DNA of 19,364 nt. Origin: an uncultured Bacilli bacterium. GTDB lineage: Bacteria > Bacillota_I > Bacilli_A > RFN20 > CAG-631. Within the stretch, counting starts at the first letter, position 1; the number at the start of each line of letters is the position of its first letter. The notes beneath the pieces are model-generated. The model searched no databases. It saw only the letters and a list, made by a program, of their open reading frames with translations, and had not been told where the DNA came from. Location of the stretch: positions 1 through 19,364 of the forward strand of contig CAKPZU010000025.1 of the NCBI GenBank assembly GCA_934215405.1, written 5' to 3'. A program made the position numbers and the translations under genes. This document shows positions 6,630 through 15,303 of the stretch, piece by piece.

Positions 6630-9600
6630 TTATTGTTTTTCTTTTAAATCTATTTTATCATTATTATTTATTAATTCATCCATTGTTATATAGCAAGAAA
6701 TACAATCATCAATAGTTGCTTCAACCTTTTTAGTGACCATCTTTATACTAAACAATTTAGCTACTAATCTTATTAGCTCATTTTTATTAATAGCACCATT
6801 ATTTAATAAAACCTCTTTAATAGCTATGAATATTTCTTCTTTTGCAATATCATCTATACTTCTTACATATTCCTTATTATTACGATAATATGATAATTCA
6901 TGCTCTTGATTGACATTCCAATAAAATGTTTTAGTAAGTGATAAATTTTTATTCTTTTTAGCATTAATAAATAGCATAACATTACTTATATAATTAATAG
7001 GTGATGAAGTTATTTCCTTATATCTATTTTTTAATAATTCTTCAGATATTGGAGCTTCTACACCTAAAATATCTAAAATGATTTTACATTTTAAATCAAA
7101 ATCAATATTTTTTCTATTTATTTTTTTATCATAAACTATATAAGGCTTTGATAAATCTATAGCTTCAATATTATTACTTTCATATTCAATGCTTATCTTA
7201 TCATTGCTTATTTCTTTTTTATTATATAAATCATTATTTAGCTTAATATCCTCAAATCTTTCACAGATTTCATCAACAACCTTATTAGGATTATCTAAAT
7301 AATCAAAGGAATATACTCTTATTAAATTCCAATTCAAAAACTTTAAGACAGTTGGTTGAATAATATTTCTATCCTTAGATGTTAATGTATTTTCATATGA
7401 ATAGCTATCACATAAAACACCAAGTAAATATTCATTTTCATTATTTGGATTAATTATTCCAATATCAACCTTAAATGATGAATTTCCAACATCAATAACA
7501 CATTTATAGCCTCTTTCAGTTAGTTTATAAGCAAGATTTTTTTCAAAGCCAACCTTATTAGTAGCTATATTACTATTATTAGCTAATAAGGCTTCATTTC
7601 CATATTTAGCATATTTTAAAAAGCTATATAATTCTTTAGCCCCTATTGAATTAGTTTTCATATTAGCTAAGCGTTCAACCTCAAAGGAAGCAAAGACTAG
7701 CATTTCATAACGAGCTCTACTAATAGCAACATTTAAACGCTTTTCACCACCCATATTATTTAAAGGTCCAAAGCGATAATACATATTATTATTGCTATCA
7801 GGTCCATAGCAAATTGAAAATAAAATAACATCTCTTTCATCACCTTGAATGTTTTCTAAATTTTTAACAATAATAGGCTCTTTACTTGCTAAATTAATTC
7901 TTTCAAGATCCTTATGATATGTAAAGAAATCACTTAGCATATCTTCAATTAATTCTTGTTGAACCGATGAAAAAGTAACAATACCAATACTAAATTTATT
8001 TAGCTTACTATCCCTTAATCTTCTTTCAACCTCTTTAATTATAGCTTTAGCTTCTATTTCATTAGTAGCACTTTTACCACCATAAATACCATTAGTATTA
8101 ATAAATTTTACCTTTGATACCATATCGTTAGTTGAAGGAAAGGTAATTAGCTTATTATTATAAAATTTAGCATTAGAAAATCTTATTAATGATTCATGTT
8201 TACTTCTATAATGCCAAGTCAAAGATAATTGTGGCATATTTATAGCATCTAGATCATCTAAGATACTATCAAGATCATCAAGTGAGCTATCAATTTCATC
8301 ATCATCCTTACTTTTAAAGAATGATGAAGGTGGCATTTGCTTACTATCTCCTACTACTATTAAGCTTTTACCTTTACAAATAGCACTTATGGCTTTAGAG
8401 GTAGGAATTTGTGAGGCCTCATCAAAAATAACAATATCAAATTTATTACTTACTGATAAATATTGCGCAGCTGAAATTGGTGACATTAAAAATACTGGGA
8501 ATATTTTAGGTAAAATATCAGCTATTTCTGTAAATAGCTTTCTAATTCCTTTACCCTTACATTTATTTTTAATAGCTTTATTTAAGATTCCTTGTTCACT
8601 TGAATGTGGAGAATTATCATTAATTAAAGGCATATTTGCTGAAACACGTGCAGCTGTTTCTTTAATTGTTAATTCTTTAAATTTATCTAATGTTTTCTTA
8701 TAAAAATCAATATGGAATTTTAAATCAAAGGAATTAAATGAAGCTTTTTTATCTTTAGTTAATTCTTTATACATAATAGCTTCATAAATTGATTTTTTAT
8801 AAACATTTTCTAAATCGACATTTTTATCAATAAGTATTAAAAATTCATCTAAATTATTTTTGACGCATTCATTGTAAGCATTAAGTAATGAACACCATAA
8901 AGGTAAATCATCTATATTTTTAATCATTTTATCTATTTTAGCTAATAGCTTATCATAGGTAATTTTATTTTTTACTAAATAGCTAAAATCAAAGCTACAA
9001 TCAATTTCTAGCTTATATTCATCCTCAGCTATTTTATTATAAGAATCAACTAATTCCTTACTATTTAATAAAGAATATGTTTTAATCTTATTAATTAATA
9101 ATTTAATAATGTCTAAAGAAATAGCTTTATCATTTATTAATTGTTTTGTTAATAAATAACGTTTATTAAATAAAGCAAAATCAAATTCCTTTAAATTAGT
9201 TAAATCAGTAAAGATAAACTTAAAGCTATTCATTTTCTTAATTAATTCCTTTTCCTTATTATTAATTAAAGCTAAGGTATTACAAGTATCTATTAAATCA
9301 CTTTCCTTAAAATCATGAATGTTTTTATAAAATAGCTTAAATTCATTAAACAATTTCTTTTTAGCATAAATACGCTTTAAAAAGAACATATTATTTAAAT
9401 TATTATAGGTATTAATAGCATAGCTATAATCATACTTAAAAATACTATCAATAAAGGTTGTCTTTATTTTTAAAACTAATTCATTATAAGAAATACCAAT
9501 ATTAATAATTTCATTAATATCATTATCAATATTATCTATATTAACATCAAATAAAGTACTTAATGATTCTTTTATTTCCTTTTCATTGCTTAACACATTT

Positions 9601-12101
9601 AATAAAGCTTTAACAACCTTATATGACATATCAAAGGAAAACAAGTTAGCTTTATTAAAATCATTAAAGCTATTAATAAACTCATTTAAATCATTTTTAT
9701 AATTAGTTGCTAATTCTAATAAATTAGTTTTATCAACACTAGGAATATAATTACTTTTTCTATAAAGTAAAAATGGATTATTAATATAACCATCATTAAA
9801 TTTTAATTCATTAGCTAATCTATTTAAGGAATTACAAGCCTTAGTAAAGCTAATATCGTTTAAACTTACTAAATAATCATTGCTTACTTTAATTGTTTTA
9901 ATTTTTTCATCAATATTTAAATAATTAACAAAAGCATCATAAAAAGAAAGAAAATAATCATTTTTACTATGTAAGCTAGTAATTATCTTATCAAGCTCAC
10001 GACGTTCAAAATCAAGCTGACCTTGAAGAGATAAAAATTCATTAATGTCATATTTTATTGAACCAAGCTCAACCCTTTGTTCAAATTGGCTCATAAGAGA
10101 TGTCTTATCTTGCTTTATTGAATGAGCAATTAAAGCAAACTTATCTAAGCATAAATCAGCAAGTCTTTTTCTTACAACATCTAAGGCTGCTTGCTTTTCA
10201 GCTACAAATAAAACAGTTTTATTATGATACATAGCATTTACTATAATATTAGTAATAGTTTGGGATTTACCAGTTCCTGGTGGGCCTTGTAAAATAAAAC
10301 TTGTCCCACTAATACTAGCTTTAATAGCTTTAATTTGGCTTGAATCAGCAAGTAAAGGAATAGCTAAATCATTATCACTTACATCATCATTTATCTTTTC
10401 ATTTAATAAATAATGATTTTCAATTAATGATTTAACAATTTTATTTTTAACAAATTCTTCTTTGTTATCTTTAACATCAAAATACATAACAGCTGATGAA
10501 AAGTTAAAAATACCAATTGCAGCAGCTTTTATAATGCTTATTTTTTTAATATCCTTTAATTTAGCTAAAATAGCATTAAAGATATAGTCAATAGTTATAT
10601 TATCATCATCAAAAAATGGCGTTTTTAATAAATCATCAAAATTAATTTTATATTCTAAATGGAAATATTCAAAAATAGAAATATTTAAAAAAGCTGGTTC
10701 TTCACGACCAATAATAGCATAATTCCCTTTGCTTTGCTTTATTAAATCAATAGGGAGCATTATTAATGGTGCATAAAAATAAGAAGATGACTTACTTTCA
10801 TAATATTTTAAAAAACCTATAGCTAAATATAAAATATTAGATCCAGCTTCTTCAAAGGCTTTTTTTCGTTCCTTTTCAAAATATCTTAAGGATGTTGCTT
10901 GGTTTTGATTCTTAATAAAGACCCTTAAGTGATTTTTATTAAAATAGCTTTTTAATTCACTATCACTTTCTACTTCTATAAAATCATCATCCTTTATAGT
11001 ATTTTCACTAAGTAATTGATAGCTTTTATTTTTATTATTAAAGGCTTGATATAAAGCATCTAAGTCAAAATAATCAATTTGTAAATTCTTTCCATTAGCC
11101 CTATAATTGATTAATTGATTTCTTTTACTTAAATCAAGTAGCTTCTTTTCCCAAATTTCAAATTTATTTAATGATGTTGTATCAAGTGTTTCTTTTTTAT
11201 TATTAATAATATTTCTATTTTTAAGTAGTAATTGATAATCAACGCTTATTTTATTATAAGAATATTTAATAGGTAATGGTAAATAATTATCATTTGCTAA
11301 GCTATAAACATCTATATCATCTATAATACTTAATTCATTTTCAATAATTTTAGCTTTAGTATGATTTAAAGCTAAGCTTGTACTATCAATAATTAATGTA
11401 TTATCATTACTTATGACCTTTATATAGGCTTTATTATTAGCAAGTAAAATATGGAAATTAATATTTAAGGCTTTTAAAAAGCTAGCAAATAAAATAGCTA
11501 AATCTAAATATGTACCTTCTTTTTTATTTAATGTCATAAAAGGTAATGAAATAATATTGTTAAAATTAATTAATGAAATATTTTCATTTTTAATTATTGA
11601 TTCAATTACCTTAATATCATTTTTATATAATAAATCCTTATTTTTCTTAATTAATTCATTTACCTTAAAATCATATTCACTAACATATAAAGCTATAATA
11701 TCCTTACTTATATCATTAATTAAGTAATTATATGGATAAAATGTTACAACATTACTATATTTTGCTATGATATTATTTTCACTTACTAAGCTAATTACTA
11801 TATTAGCTTCTTTTATATTAGCTATACTTATTAAATCATCAAGATGGGCTTTTAAATTTATTTTATCAATTAAAAGTGGTTGATGAGGATTTAATAAATA
11901 TATATCAATTTCTTCTTCCTCTATAAATCCTAAATCAATTTTTATATGTAATCTGGCATTTTTTATTAAATTATTTGTATTATTAGTAATAATAATTTCA
12001 TCTATTATATTAAAATCAATTAAAGCTAATGGAAAAGAATAAATAAAGCTTCCATTCACCTCAATTTTTATATCATTTTCATTAAAAAAGTTTTCGCTCA
12101 C
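6630..12101 (-). CDS. Giant DUF4011-type SF1 helicase with MTES_1575-like nuclease and DUF3320 tail
   Basis: 1823 residues from the GTG at 12099-12101; GAGGTGG (12107-12113) is 5 nt upstream and overlaps the alternative GTG at 12108-12110. Domains in order, with approximate positions: an N-terminal beta-rich part and a transglutaminase-like stretch (about 195-245, GTYLDLAILFASFLKA); DUF4011 (about 315-335, KKLLDLSKRNQLINYR); helicase motif I GPPGTGKS (about 606-613); a long helical insertion (about 660-1130); motif II DEAS (about 1227), then GDSKQMPPSSFF; WHYRSKHE (about 1296); QGDERDVI (about 1418); NVAISRAR (about 1457); a Vsr/MTES_1575-type nuclease (about 1517-1605, FKVDIGI ... DSYSY ... 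DRNIIQPTVLKFLNW); and DUF3320 (about 1770-1800). It probably translocates on nucleic acid and may cut it. The position usually Glu before CD in the nuclease is Leu (VLCD). Such proteins occur in defence islands. Monocistronic, with its own promoter. Confidence 0.88.
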   Translation of the reverse strand: MSENFFNENDIKIEVNGSFIYSFPLALIDFNIIDEIIITNNTNNLIKNARLHIKIDLGFIEEEEIDIYLLNPHQPLLIDKINLKAHLDDLISIANIKEANIVISLVSENNIIAKYSNVVTFYPYNYLINDISKDIIALYVSEYDFKVNELIKKNKDLLYKNDIKVIESIIKNENISLINFNNIISLPFMTLNKKEGTYLDLAILFASFLKALNINFHILLANNKAYIKVISNDNTLIIDSTSLALNHTKAKIIENELSIIDDIDVYSLANDNYLPLPIKYSYNKISVDYQLLLKNRNIINNKKETLDTTSLNKFEIWEKKLLDLSKRNQLINYRANGKNLQIDYFDLDALYQAFNNKNKSYQLLSENTIKDDDFIEVESDSELKSYFNKNHLRVFIKNQNQATSLRYFEKERKKAFEEAGSNILYLAIGFLKYYESKSSSYFYAPLIMLPIDLIKQSKGNYAIIGREEPAFLNISIFEYFHLEYKINFDDLLKTPFFDDDNITIDYIFNAILAKLKDIKKISIIKAAAIGIFNFSSAVMYFDVKDNKEEFVKNKIVKSLIENHYLLNEKINDDVSDNDLAIPLLADSSQIKAIKASISGTSFILQGPPGTGKSQTITNIIVNAMYHNKTVLFVAEKQAALDVVRKRLADLCLDKFALIAHSIKQDKTSLMSQFEQRVELGSIKYDINEFLSLQGQLDFERRELDKIITSLHSKNDYFLSFYDAFVNYLNIDEKIKTIKVSNDYLVSLNDISFTKACNSLNRLANELKFNDGYINNPFLLYRKSNYIPSVDKTNLLELATNYKNDLNEFINSFNDFNKANLFSFDMSYKVVKALLNVLSNEKEIKESLSTLFDVNIDNIDNDINEIINIGISYNELVLKIKTTFIDSIFKYDYSYAINTYNNLNNMFFLKRIYAKKKLFNEFKLFYKNIHDFKESDLIDTCNTLALINNKEKELIKKMNSFKFIFTDLTNLKEFDFALFNKRYLLTKQLINDKAISLDIIKLLINKIKTYSLLNSKELVDSYNKIAEDEYKLEIDCSFDFSYLVKNKITYDKLLAKIDKMIKNIDDLPLWCSLLNAYNECVKNNLDEFLILIDKNVDLENVYKKSIYEAIMYKELTKDKKASFNSFDLKFHIDFYKKTLDKFKELTIKETAARVSANMPLINDNSPHSSEQGILNKAIKNKCKGKGIRKLFTEIADILPKIFPVFLMSPISAAQYLSVSNKFDIVIFDEASQIPTSKAISAICKGKSLIVVGDSKQMPPSSFFKSKDDDEIDSSLDDLDSILDDLDAINMPQLSLTWHYRSKHESLIRFSNAKFYNNKLITFPSTNDMVSKVKFINTNGIYGGKSATNEIEAKAIIKEVERRLRDSKLNKFSIGIVTFSSVQQELIEDMLSDFFTYHKDLERINLASKEPIIVKNLENIQGDERDVILFSICYGPDSNNNMYYRFGPLNNMGGEKRLNVAISRARYEMLVFASFEVERLANMKTNSIGAKELYSFLKYAKYGNEALLANNSNIATNKVGFEKNLAYKLTERGYKCVIDVGNSSFKVDIGIINPNNENEYLLGVLCDSYSYENTLTSKDRNIIQPTVLKFLNWNLIRVYSFDYLDNPNKVVDEICERFEDIKLNNDLYNKKEISNDKISIEYESNNIEAIDLSKPYIVYDKKINRKNIDFDLKCKIILDILGVEAPISEELLKNRYKEITSSPINYISNVMLFINAKKNKNLSLTKTFYWNVNQEHELSYYRNNKEYVRSIDDIAKEEIFIAIKEVLLNNGAINKNELIRLVAKLFSIKMVTKKVEATIDDCISCYITMDELINNNDKIDLKEKQ

Positions 12102-12125
12102 TAAAACCACCTCAATTCATTTTTA

Positions 12126-12154
12126 ATTTTAGCATGTTTATGATTTATCATAAA
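12126..12154 (-). promoter_or_regulatory. Promoter and palindromic operator of the giant helicase gene
   Basis: On the minus strand an extended -10, TGCTAAAAT, has its hexamer at 12126-12131. A weak -35, TTTATG (12149-12154), lies 17 bp upstream. An inverted repeat TTTATGAT-TT-ATCATAAA (12137-12154) covers the -35 and most of the spacer, so a repressor bound there would block the polymerase. Confidence 0.5.
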
Positions 12155-12236
12155 TATGAAAATTATTTTTTTAGAAGTTAATTATAAACTGAAGATAAGT
12201 TTTAAATCAATTATCTTAATAGTACAAATTAACTCA

Positions 12237-12299
12237 TAAGGTAAATTTTTTAGTTGACATCCAACTAATTTATTGTTATAATTAATTTACCTTAAAGGT
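12237..12299 (+). promoter_or_regulatory. higBA promoter with nested operator repeats
   Basis: TTGACA (12254-12259) and TATAAT (12277-12282) are both consensus with a 17-bp spacer. Three inverted repeats overlap it. TTAGTTG-N5-CAACTAA (12250-12268) spans the -35. TAAGGTAAATT (12237-12247) pairs with AATTTACCTTA (12284-12294) on either side of the whole promoter. ACCTT-A-AAGGT (12289-12299) lies at the probable transcription start. This fits autorepression by the HigA antitoxin or toxin-antitoxin complex, with possible looping or multivalent binding. Confidence 0.75.
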
Positions 12300-12321
12300 T
12301 AATAAAAGAGGTGTATTATTA

Positions 12322-12621
12322 TTGAACATCACATACAAAAATAAAAAAATGCATAAAATATGTACTGATGCATCTATAGCGGCCAAAACTTATGGGAGTG
12401 AAATGGCATTAAAAATTGCCATGCGAGTAGACCAAATACAAGCTACTGATTCTATTGAAGTATTAGTTCAAAATAAAATTGGACGATGCCACCAACTTAG
12501 AGGAAATAGAAAAAATGAGTATGCAATGGATTTAGTTCACCCATATAGACTTGTTTTTAAAATAGATGAATTTAATAATATACAAATTGCTTTTATTATG
12601 GAAATAATTGATTATCATTAA
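12322..12621 (+). CDS. higB: HigB-family toxin (RelE/ParE superfamily)
   Basis: 99 residues. The segment RCHQLRGNRKNEYAMDLVHPYRLVF (55-79) has the conserved R-H-L-x-G-x-R and D-L-x-x-x-Y-R-L-x-F pattern of HigB toxins, which cut mRNA on the ribosome. The start is TTG at 12322-12324, 8 nt after AGAGGTG (12307-12313); the next ATG (12349) is too far from the ribosome site and would remove conserved N-terminal sequence. The antitoxin gene follows after 22 nt with a far stronger ribosome site. A toxin with a weak TTG start before an antitoxin with a strong AUG fits the need for excess antitoxin. Toxin-first order is typical of higBA. Confidence 0.88.
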   Translation: MNITYKNKKMHKICTDASIAAKTYGSEMALKIAMRVDQIQATDSIEVLVQNKIGRCHQLRGNRKNEYAMDLVHPYRLVFKIDEFNNIQIAFIMEIIDYH

Positions 12622-12643
12622 TAATTAAAGGAGGTAACTATTT

Positions 12644-13687
12644 ATGATTAAAAGTAACAAAACAATAGCATTACCACCAGGAGCTACAATTAAAGAACAA
12701 TTAGATGAAAGAAGTATAAGTCAAAAAGAATTTGCTATGCGCATGGAAATGTCTGAAAAGCATATTAGCAAATTAATTAATGGTGAAGTATTATTAACAA
12801 CAGAAATGGCATTAAAACTAGAAATGGTATTAGGCATACCTGCAAAATTTTGGCTTAATTTAGAAGCAATATATAGAGAAAAGCTTGTAAGAATTGAACT
12901 AGAAAACAATATGGAAAGCGATTACGAATATGCCACAAAATTTCCATACAAAAAAATGGCTGCATTGAACTGGATACCAAAAACAACATCAAAGAATGAA
13001 CAAGTAGCAAATTTAAGAAAGTTTTTTGAGGTTAGTAGATTAGGGCTATTATTTGAAAATGATAAAATTAATATTTTTTGTAGGAAAATGCTTAAAAGTG
13101 AAAAGTCAGATTATTATTTAATGGCTTGGGCTCAAAAAGCCAAACTTGAAGCCAGGAATATAGAAACTGCAAAAATTAATATTGATGGAATAAAAGAATC
13201 ACTAAATAAATTTAGAAAAATGACATTAAATCCACCACAATATTTTTGCAAGGAATTAAAAGACGAATTAGCTAAAAATGGTGTTGCTTTAGTATTATTA
13301 CCTCATATTGAAGGCTCTTTTTTACATGGTGCAACATTTTATGATAAGAATAAAATTGTTTTAGGTTTAACTGCCAGAGGGAAGGATGCCGATAAATTCT
13401 GGTTTAGCTTTTTTCACGAAATAGGTCACATTATTCTTGGACATTTAAATCAAAATTATTATGTACAAATGGAAGATGAAGCAAATTTGTTTTCAAGGAA
13501 CACATTAATACCTGTTGATGAATACAATAAGTTTACAAATAAGAATGAATTCAGTGAAAGAAGCATTATTGAATTTTCAAATAAAATTAATATTGATTTT
13601 GGTATAGTTGTTGGACGTTTACAAAAAGATAATTATATCCCATATACAAAATATAATAATCTTAAAACCAAGTATATAATTGAATAG
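12644..13687 (+). CDS. higA: HigA-family antitoxin fused to an ImmA/IrrE-like zinc peptidase
   Basis: 347 residues. Residues 13-80 form the HigA-type HTH (GATIKEQLDERSISQKEFA ... IPAKFWLNLEAIYREKL). Residues about 200-300 hold an ImmA/IrrE-type metallopeptidase core, HEIGH at 258-262 with a further H267 and acidic DEA (278-280), as for zinc ligands of the COG2856 group. The HTH should bind the operators at 12237-12299 and neutralise HigB. The peptidase could cleave a regulator or the antitoxin itself on a signal, by analogy with ImmA and IrrE; that is inference. The ribosome site AAAGGAGG, 9 nt before the ATG, is one of the strongest in the window. A terminator follows 17 nt after the stop codon. 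HigA-peptidase fusions are known as annotated families, so this is long compared with a classic HigA of about 100 residues but not unique. Confidence 0.88.
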   Translation: MIKSNKTIALPPGATIKEQLDERSISQKEFAMRMEMSEKHISKLINGEVLLTTEMALKLEMVLGIPAKFWLNLEAIYREKLVRIELENNMESDYEYATKFPYKKMAALNWIPKTTSKNEQVANLRKFFEVSRLGLLFENDKINIFCRKMLKSEKSDYYLMAWAQKAKLEARNIETAKINIDGIKESLNKFRKMTLNPPQYFCKELKDELAKNGVALVLLPHIEGSFLHGATFYDKNKIVLGLTARGKDADKFWFSFFHEIGHIILGHLNQNYYVQMEDEANLFSRNTLIPVDEYNKFTNKNEFSERSIIEFSNKINIDFGIVVGRLQKDNYIPYTKYNNLKTKYIIE

Positions 13688-13703
13688 TATATTTATAATA
13701 TTT

Positions 13704-13742
13704 AGGGTTTATACATTGAGCAAAATATGTATAAGCCTTTTT
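13704..13742 (+). terminator. Rho-independent terminator of higBA
   Basis: The arms 13704-13716 and 13727-13739 form a 13-bp stem with two G-U pairs (core TATACAT/ATGTATA) and a 10-nt loop, followed by a run of five T (13738-13742). It begins shortly after the higA stop codon. Confidence 0.8.
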
Positions 13743-13759
13743 AATTTGAACGCTTATTA

Positions 13760-13868
13760 AAGGAAAACCGTATTTTTTAGAAGCTAAAATAATTGGAAAA
13801 GCGTAATTTTTTATACCATAATTTATTGGAAAAGCGTAATTTTTGTAGTATAATATTATTGGAAAAGC
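13760..13868 (+). repeat. Tandem 33-bp repeat array over the promoter of AAA/DUF4143 gene 2
   Basis: The core GGAAAAGCGTAATTTTT occurs with its GG at 13762 (as GGAAAACCGTATTTTTT), 13795, 13828 and, shortened to GGAAAAGCA, at 13861. All three steps are exactly 33 bp. Copies 2-4 are preceded by ATT. About 17-20 bp of each unit is conserved and the other half varies. The array runs from just after the higBA terminator to the ribosome site of the ATPase gene, and copies 3 and 4 flank the -10. Confidence 0.88.
13826..13854 (+). promoter_or_regulatory. Promoter of AAA/DUF4143 gene 2, inside the repeat array
   Basis: TTGGAA (13826-13831), which is part of repeat copy 3, and TATAAT (13849-13854) are separated by 17 bp and end 30 nt before the ATG. 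Copy 2 shows a poorer version with CATAAT at 13817-13822, so each repeat unit looks like a promoter -35 with an A/T-rich downstream half. The binding factor and polymerase would compete for the same bases. Confidence 0.55.
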
Positions 13869-13884
13869 AAAGGAGTTTAATATT

Positions 13885-15198
13885 ATGTATAGAAAAATTG
13901 AAACTGAAATTGAAGAATACTTAACACATGACTCTGATAGAATTTTATGCATAGATGGTGCTAGACAAGTTGGTAAAACCTATATTATTAGAAAACTTGC
14001 CAAAAAATACTATAAAAATTATATAGAGATTAATATGGCTGATGATAAAGCTGGCGATAAGCTATTTTTAAATGTTAATACAGTTGATAAATTTTATCTT
14101 GAAGTTAGCTCTATAGCTGGCGATAAAATGAAAGATAAAGAAAATACAATCATTTTTCTTGATGAAATACAAGAATATCCTCATTTATTTACATTATTAA
14201 AAAAGCTAAAGCAAGAAGATAAATATAAATATATATGTAGTGGTTCAGAACTTGGCATTGCTTTACAAAATACAACTTTAATTCCTATTGGATCAATTAC
14301 TGAAAAAAGAATGTATCCAATGGATTTTTATGAATTCTTATTAGCTAACTCTGTTGGTGAGGCTTTCATTAACCATATGAAAGAGTCATTTATCAACAAG
14401 AAAGAATTAGACGAATCTTTACATAATAAAATCCTTCAATTATTTAAAATGTATATTTTGATTGGAGGAATGCCTGCAGCTGTTAAAAAATATATCGAAA
14501 GTAAAAATATAGTAAAGGTTCGTGAAATACATGATGACACAATTAGATATTACAAGGATGATGCTTCAAAATATGATAAAGAAAATAAACTTAAAATCAA
14601 AAGAATATATGAATTAGTACCTTCTAACATAGAAAACAAAGTAAAAAGAATTCAATTTAAAATGATTGAAAACATTGATGATGTTAGATATACAAGATAT
14701 TCTGATGAATTTGATTATTTACTTTCATCTGGTATTGTTTTAGGAGTAAAAGCAATAAGTGAGCCTAAATTTCCTCTTTTACAATCAAGTAGCAAAAATT
14801 TAATTAAGCTTTATATGAATGATGTTGGTTTACTTACAAATATTCTATATAAAAATAATATTAATTCCGTTTTAAATGATACAAGTGGCATTAATTTAGG
14901 AGCTGTATATGAAACAGTAGTTGCACAAGAATTAAAAAGTCATGGCCATGAATTATTTTATTATGATAGGAAAAAAATTGGTGAGGTTGATTATTTAATT
15001 GATGATTATGATAATCTATCAATAACTCCTATTGAAATAAAATCTGGAAAAGATTTTACAAACTTTAAAGCCTTGCCAAAGCTTGTAAATAATGAAAATT
15101 ATCATATTAAAAACGCTTATATTTTTAGTAACTTTAAAGATGTTAAAGTTATTGATAATATTACTTATATGCCAATTTATTATATTATGTTTTTATAG
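13885..15198 (+). CDS. AAA family ATPase with C-terminal DUF4143 domain (copy 2)
   Basis: 437 residues. Walker A is GARQVGKT (25-32), Walker B FLDEIQEYP (91-99), with CSGSE (118-122) in the sensor region and GGMPAAV (194-200) in the linker typical of these proteins. In the C-terminal DUF4143 part, GEVDYL (366-371) and PIEIKSG (382-388) give the D...ExK pattern of a PD-(D/E)xK-like fold. The start ATG at 13885 has AAAGGAG (13869-13875) 9 nt upstream. It is as A/T-rich as its neighbours, unlike copy 1 at 3153, and differs from it in most positions, so the two are not a recent duplication. It is monocistronic under a promoter embedded in four 33-bp repeats. The cellular role of the family is not established; the repeats suggest autoregulation or a DNA target of its own, which is inference. 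Confidence 0.9.
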   Translation: MYRKIETEIEEYLTHDSDRILCIDGARQVGKTYIIRKLAKKYYKNYIEINMADDKAGDKLFLNVNTVDKFYLEVSSIAGDKMKDKENTIIFLDEIQEYPHLFTLLKKLKQEDKYKYICSGSELGIALQNTTLIPIGSITEKRMYPMDFYEFLLANSVGEAFINHMKESFINKKELDESLHNKILQLFKMYILIGGMPAAVKKYIESKNIVKVREIHDDTIRYYKDDASKYDKENKLKIKRIYELVPSNIENKVKRIQFKMIENIDDVRYTRYSDEFDYLLSSGIVLGVKAISEPKFPLLQSSSKNLIKLYMNDVGLLTNILYKNNINSVLNDTSGINLGAVYETVVAQELKSHGHELFYYDRKKIGEVDYLIDDYDNLSITPIEIKSGKDFTNFKALPKLVNNENYHIKNAYIFSNFKDVKVIDNITYMPIYYIMFL

Positions 15199-15232
15199 CC
15201 ACTAGCATTTTTTCATATTCATAAAGAAAGTA

Positions 15233-15273
15233 TGTGAAATAATTTCACAAATTATTATTTTAAATTGTGAAAT
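15233..15273 (+). promoter_or_regulatory. Operator sites of the XRE-MNT gene
   Basis: A 17-bp palindrome TGTGAAAT-A-ATTTCACA (15233-15249) is followed by a further half-site TTGTGAAAT (15265-15273). The inner halves TTTCACAA and TTGTGAAA also form an inverted pair across 14 bp. This is what an autoregulating XRE-type HTH protein would bind, and the downstream gene encodes one. I see no convincing -35/-10 pair; the promoter probably overlaps these sites. Confidence 0.6.
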
Positions 15274-15303
15274 TTTATTATTAATTGTGGAGGGTGAATA
15301 AAG

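Noticed and set aside
8389..8703. Plus-strand open frame of 104 codons
   Set aside because: Antisense to conserved helicase motif II in the giant gene; no ribosome site and no recognisable protein features.
13760..13868. Possible short CRISPR array
   Set aside because: Only four units with a conserved part of about 17-20 bp, diverging at both ends, filler of uniform A/T-rich character, no cas genes, and a promoter embedded in it. An operator-type array explains it better.
13662..13952. Minus-strand open frame containing repeated residues (YAFPI-like units)
   Set aside because: The internal protein repeats are only a translation of the 33-bp DNA array; there is no ribosome site, and it overlaps both flanking genes.
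15196..15216. Possible terminator after AAA/DUF4143 gene 2 (T-run at about 15209-15214)
   Set aside because: The bases before the T-run form at best a 2-bp stem, so no real hairpin is present.
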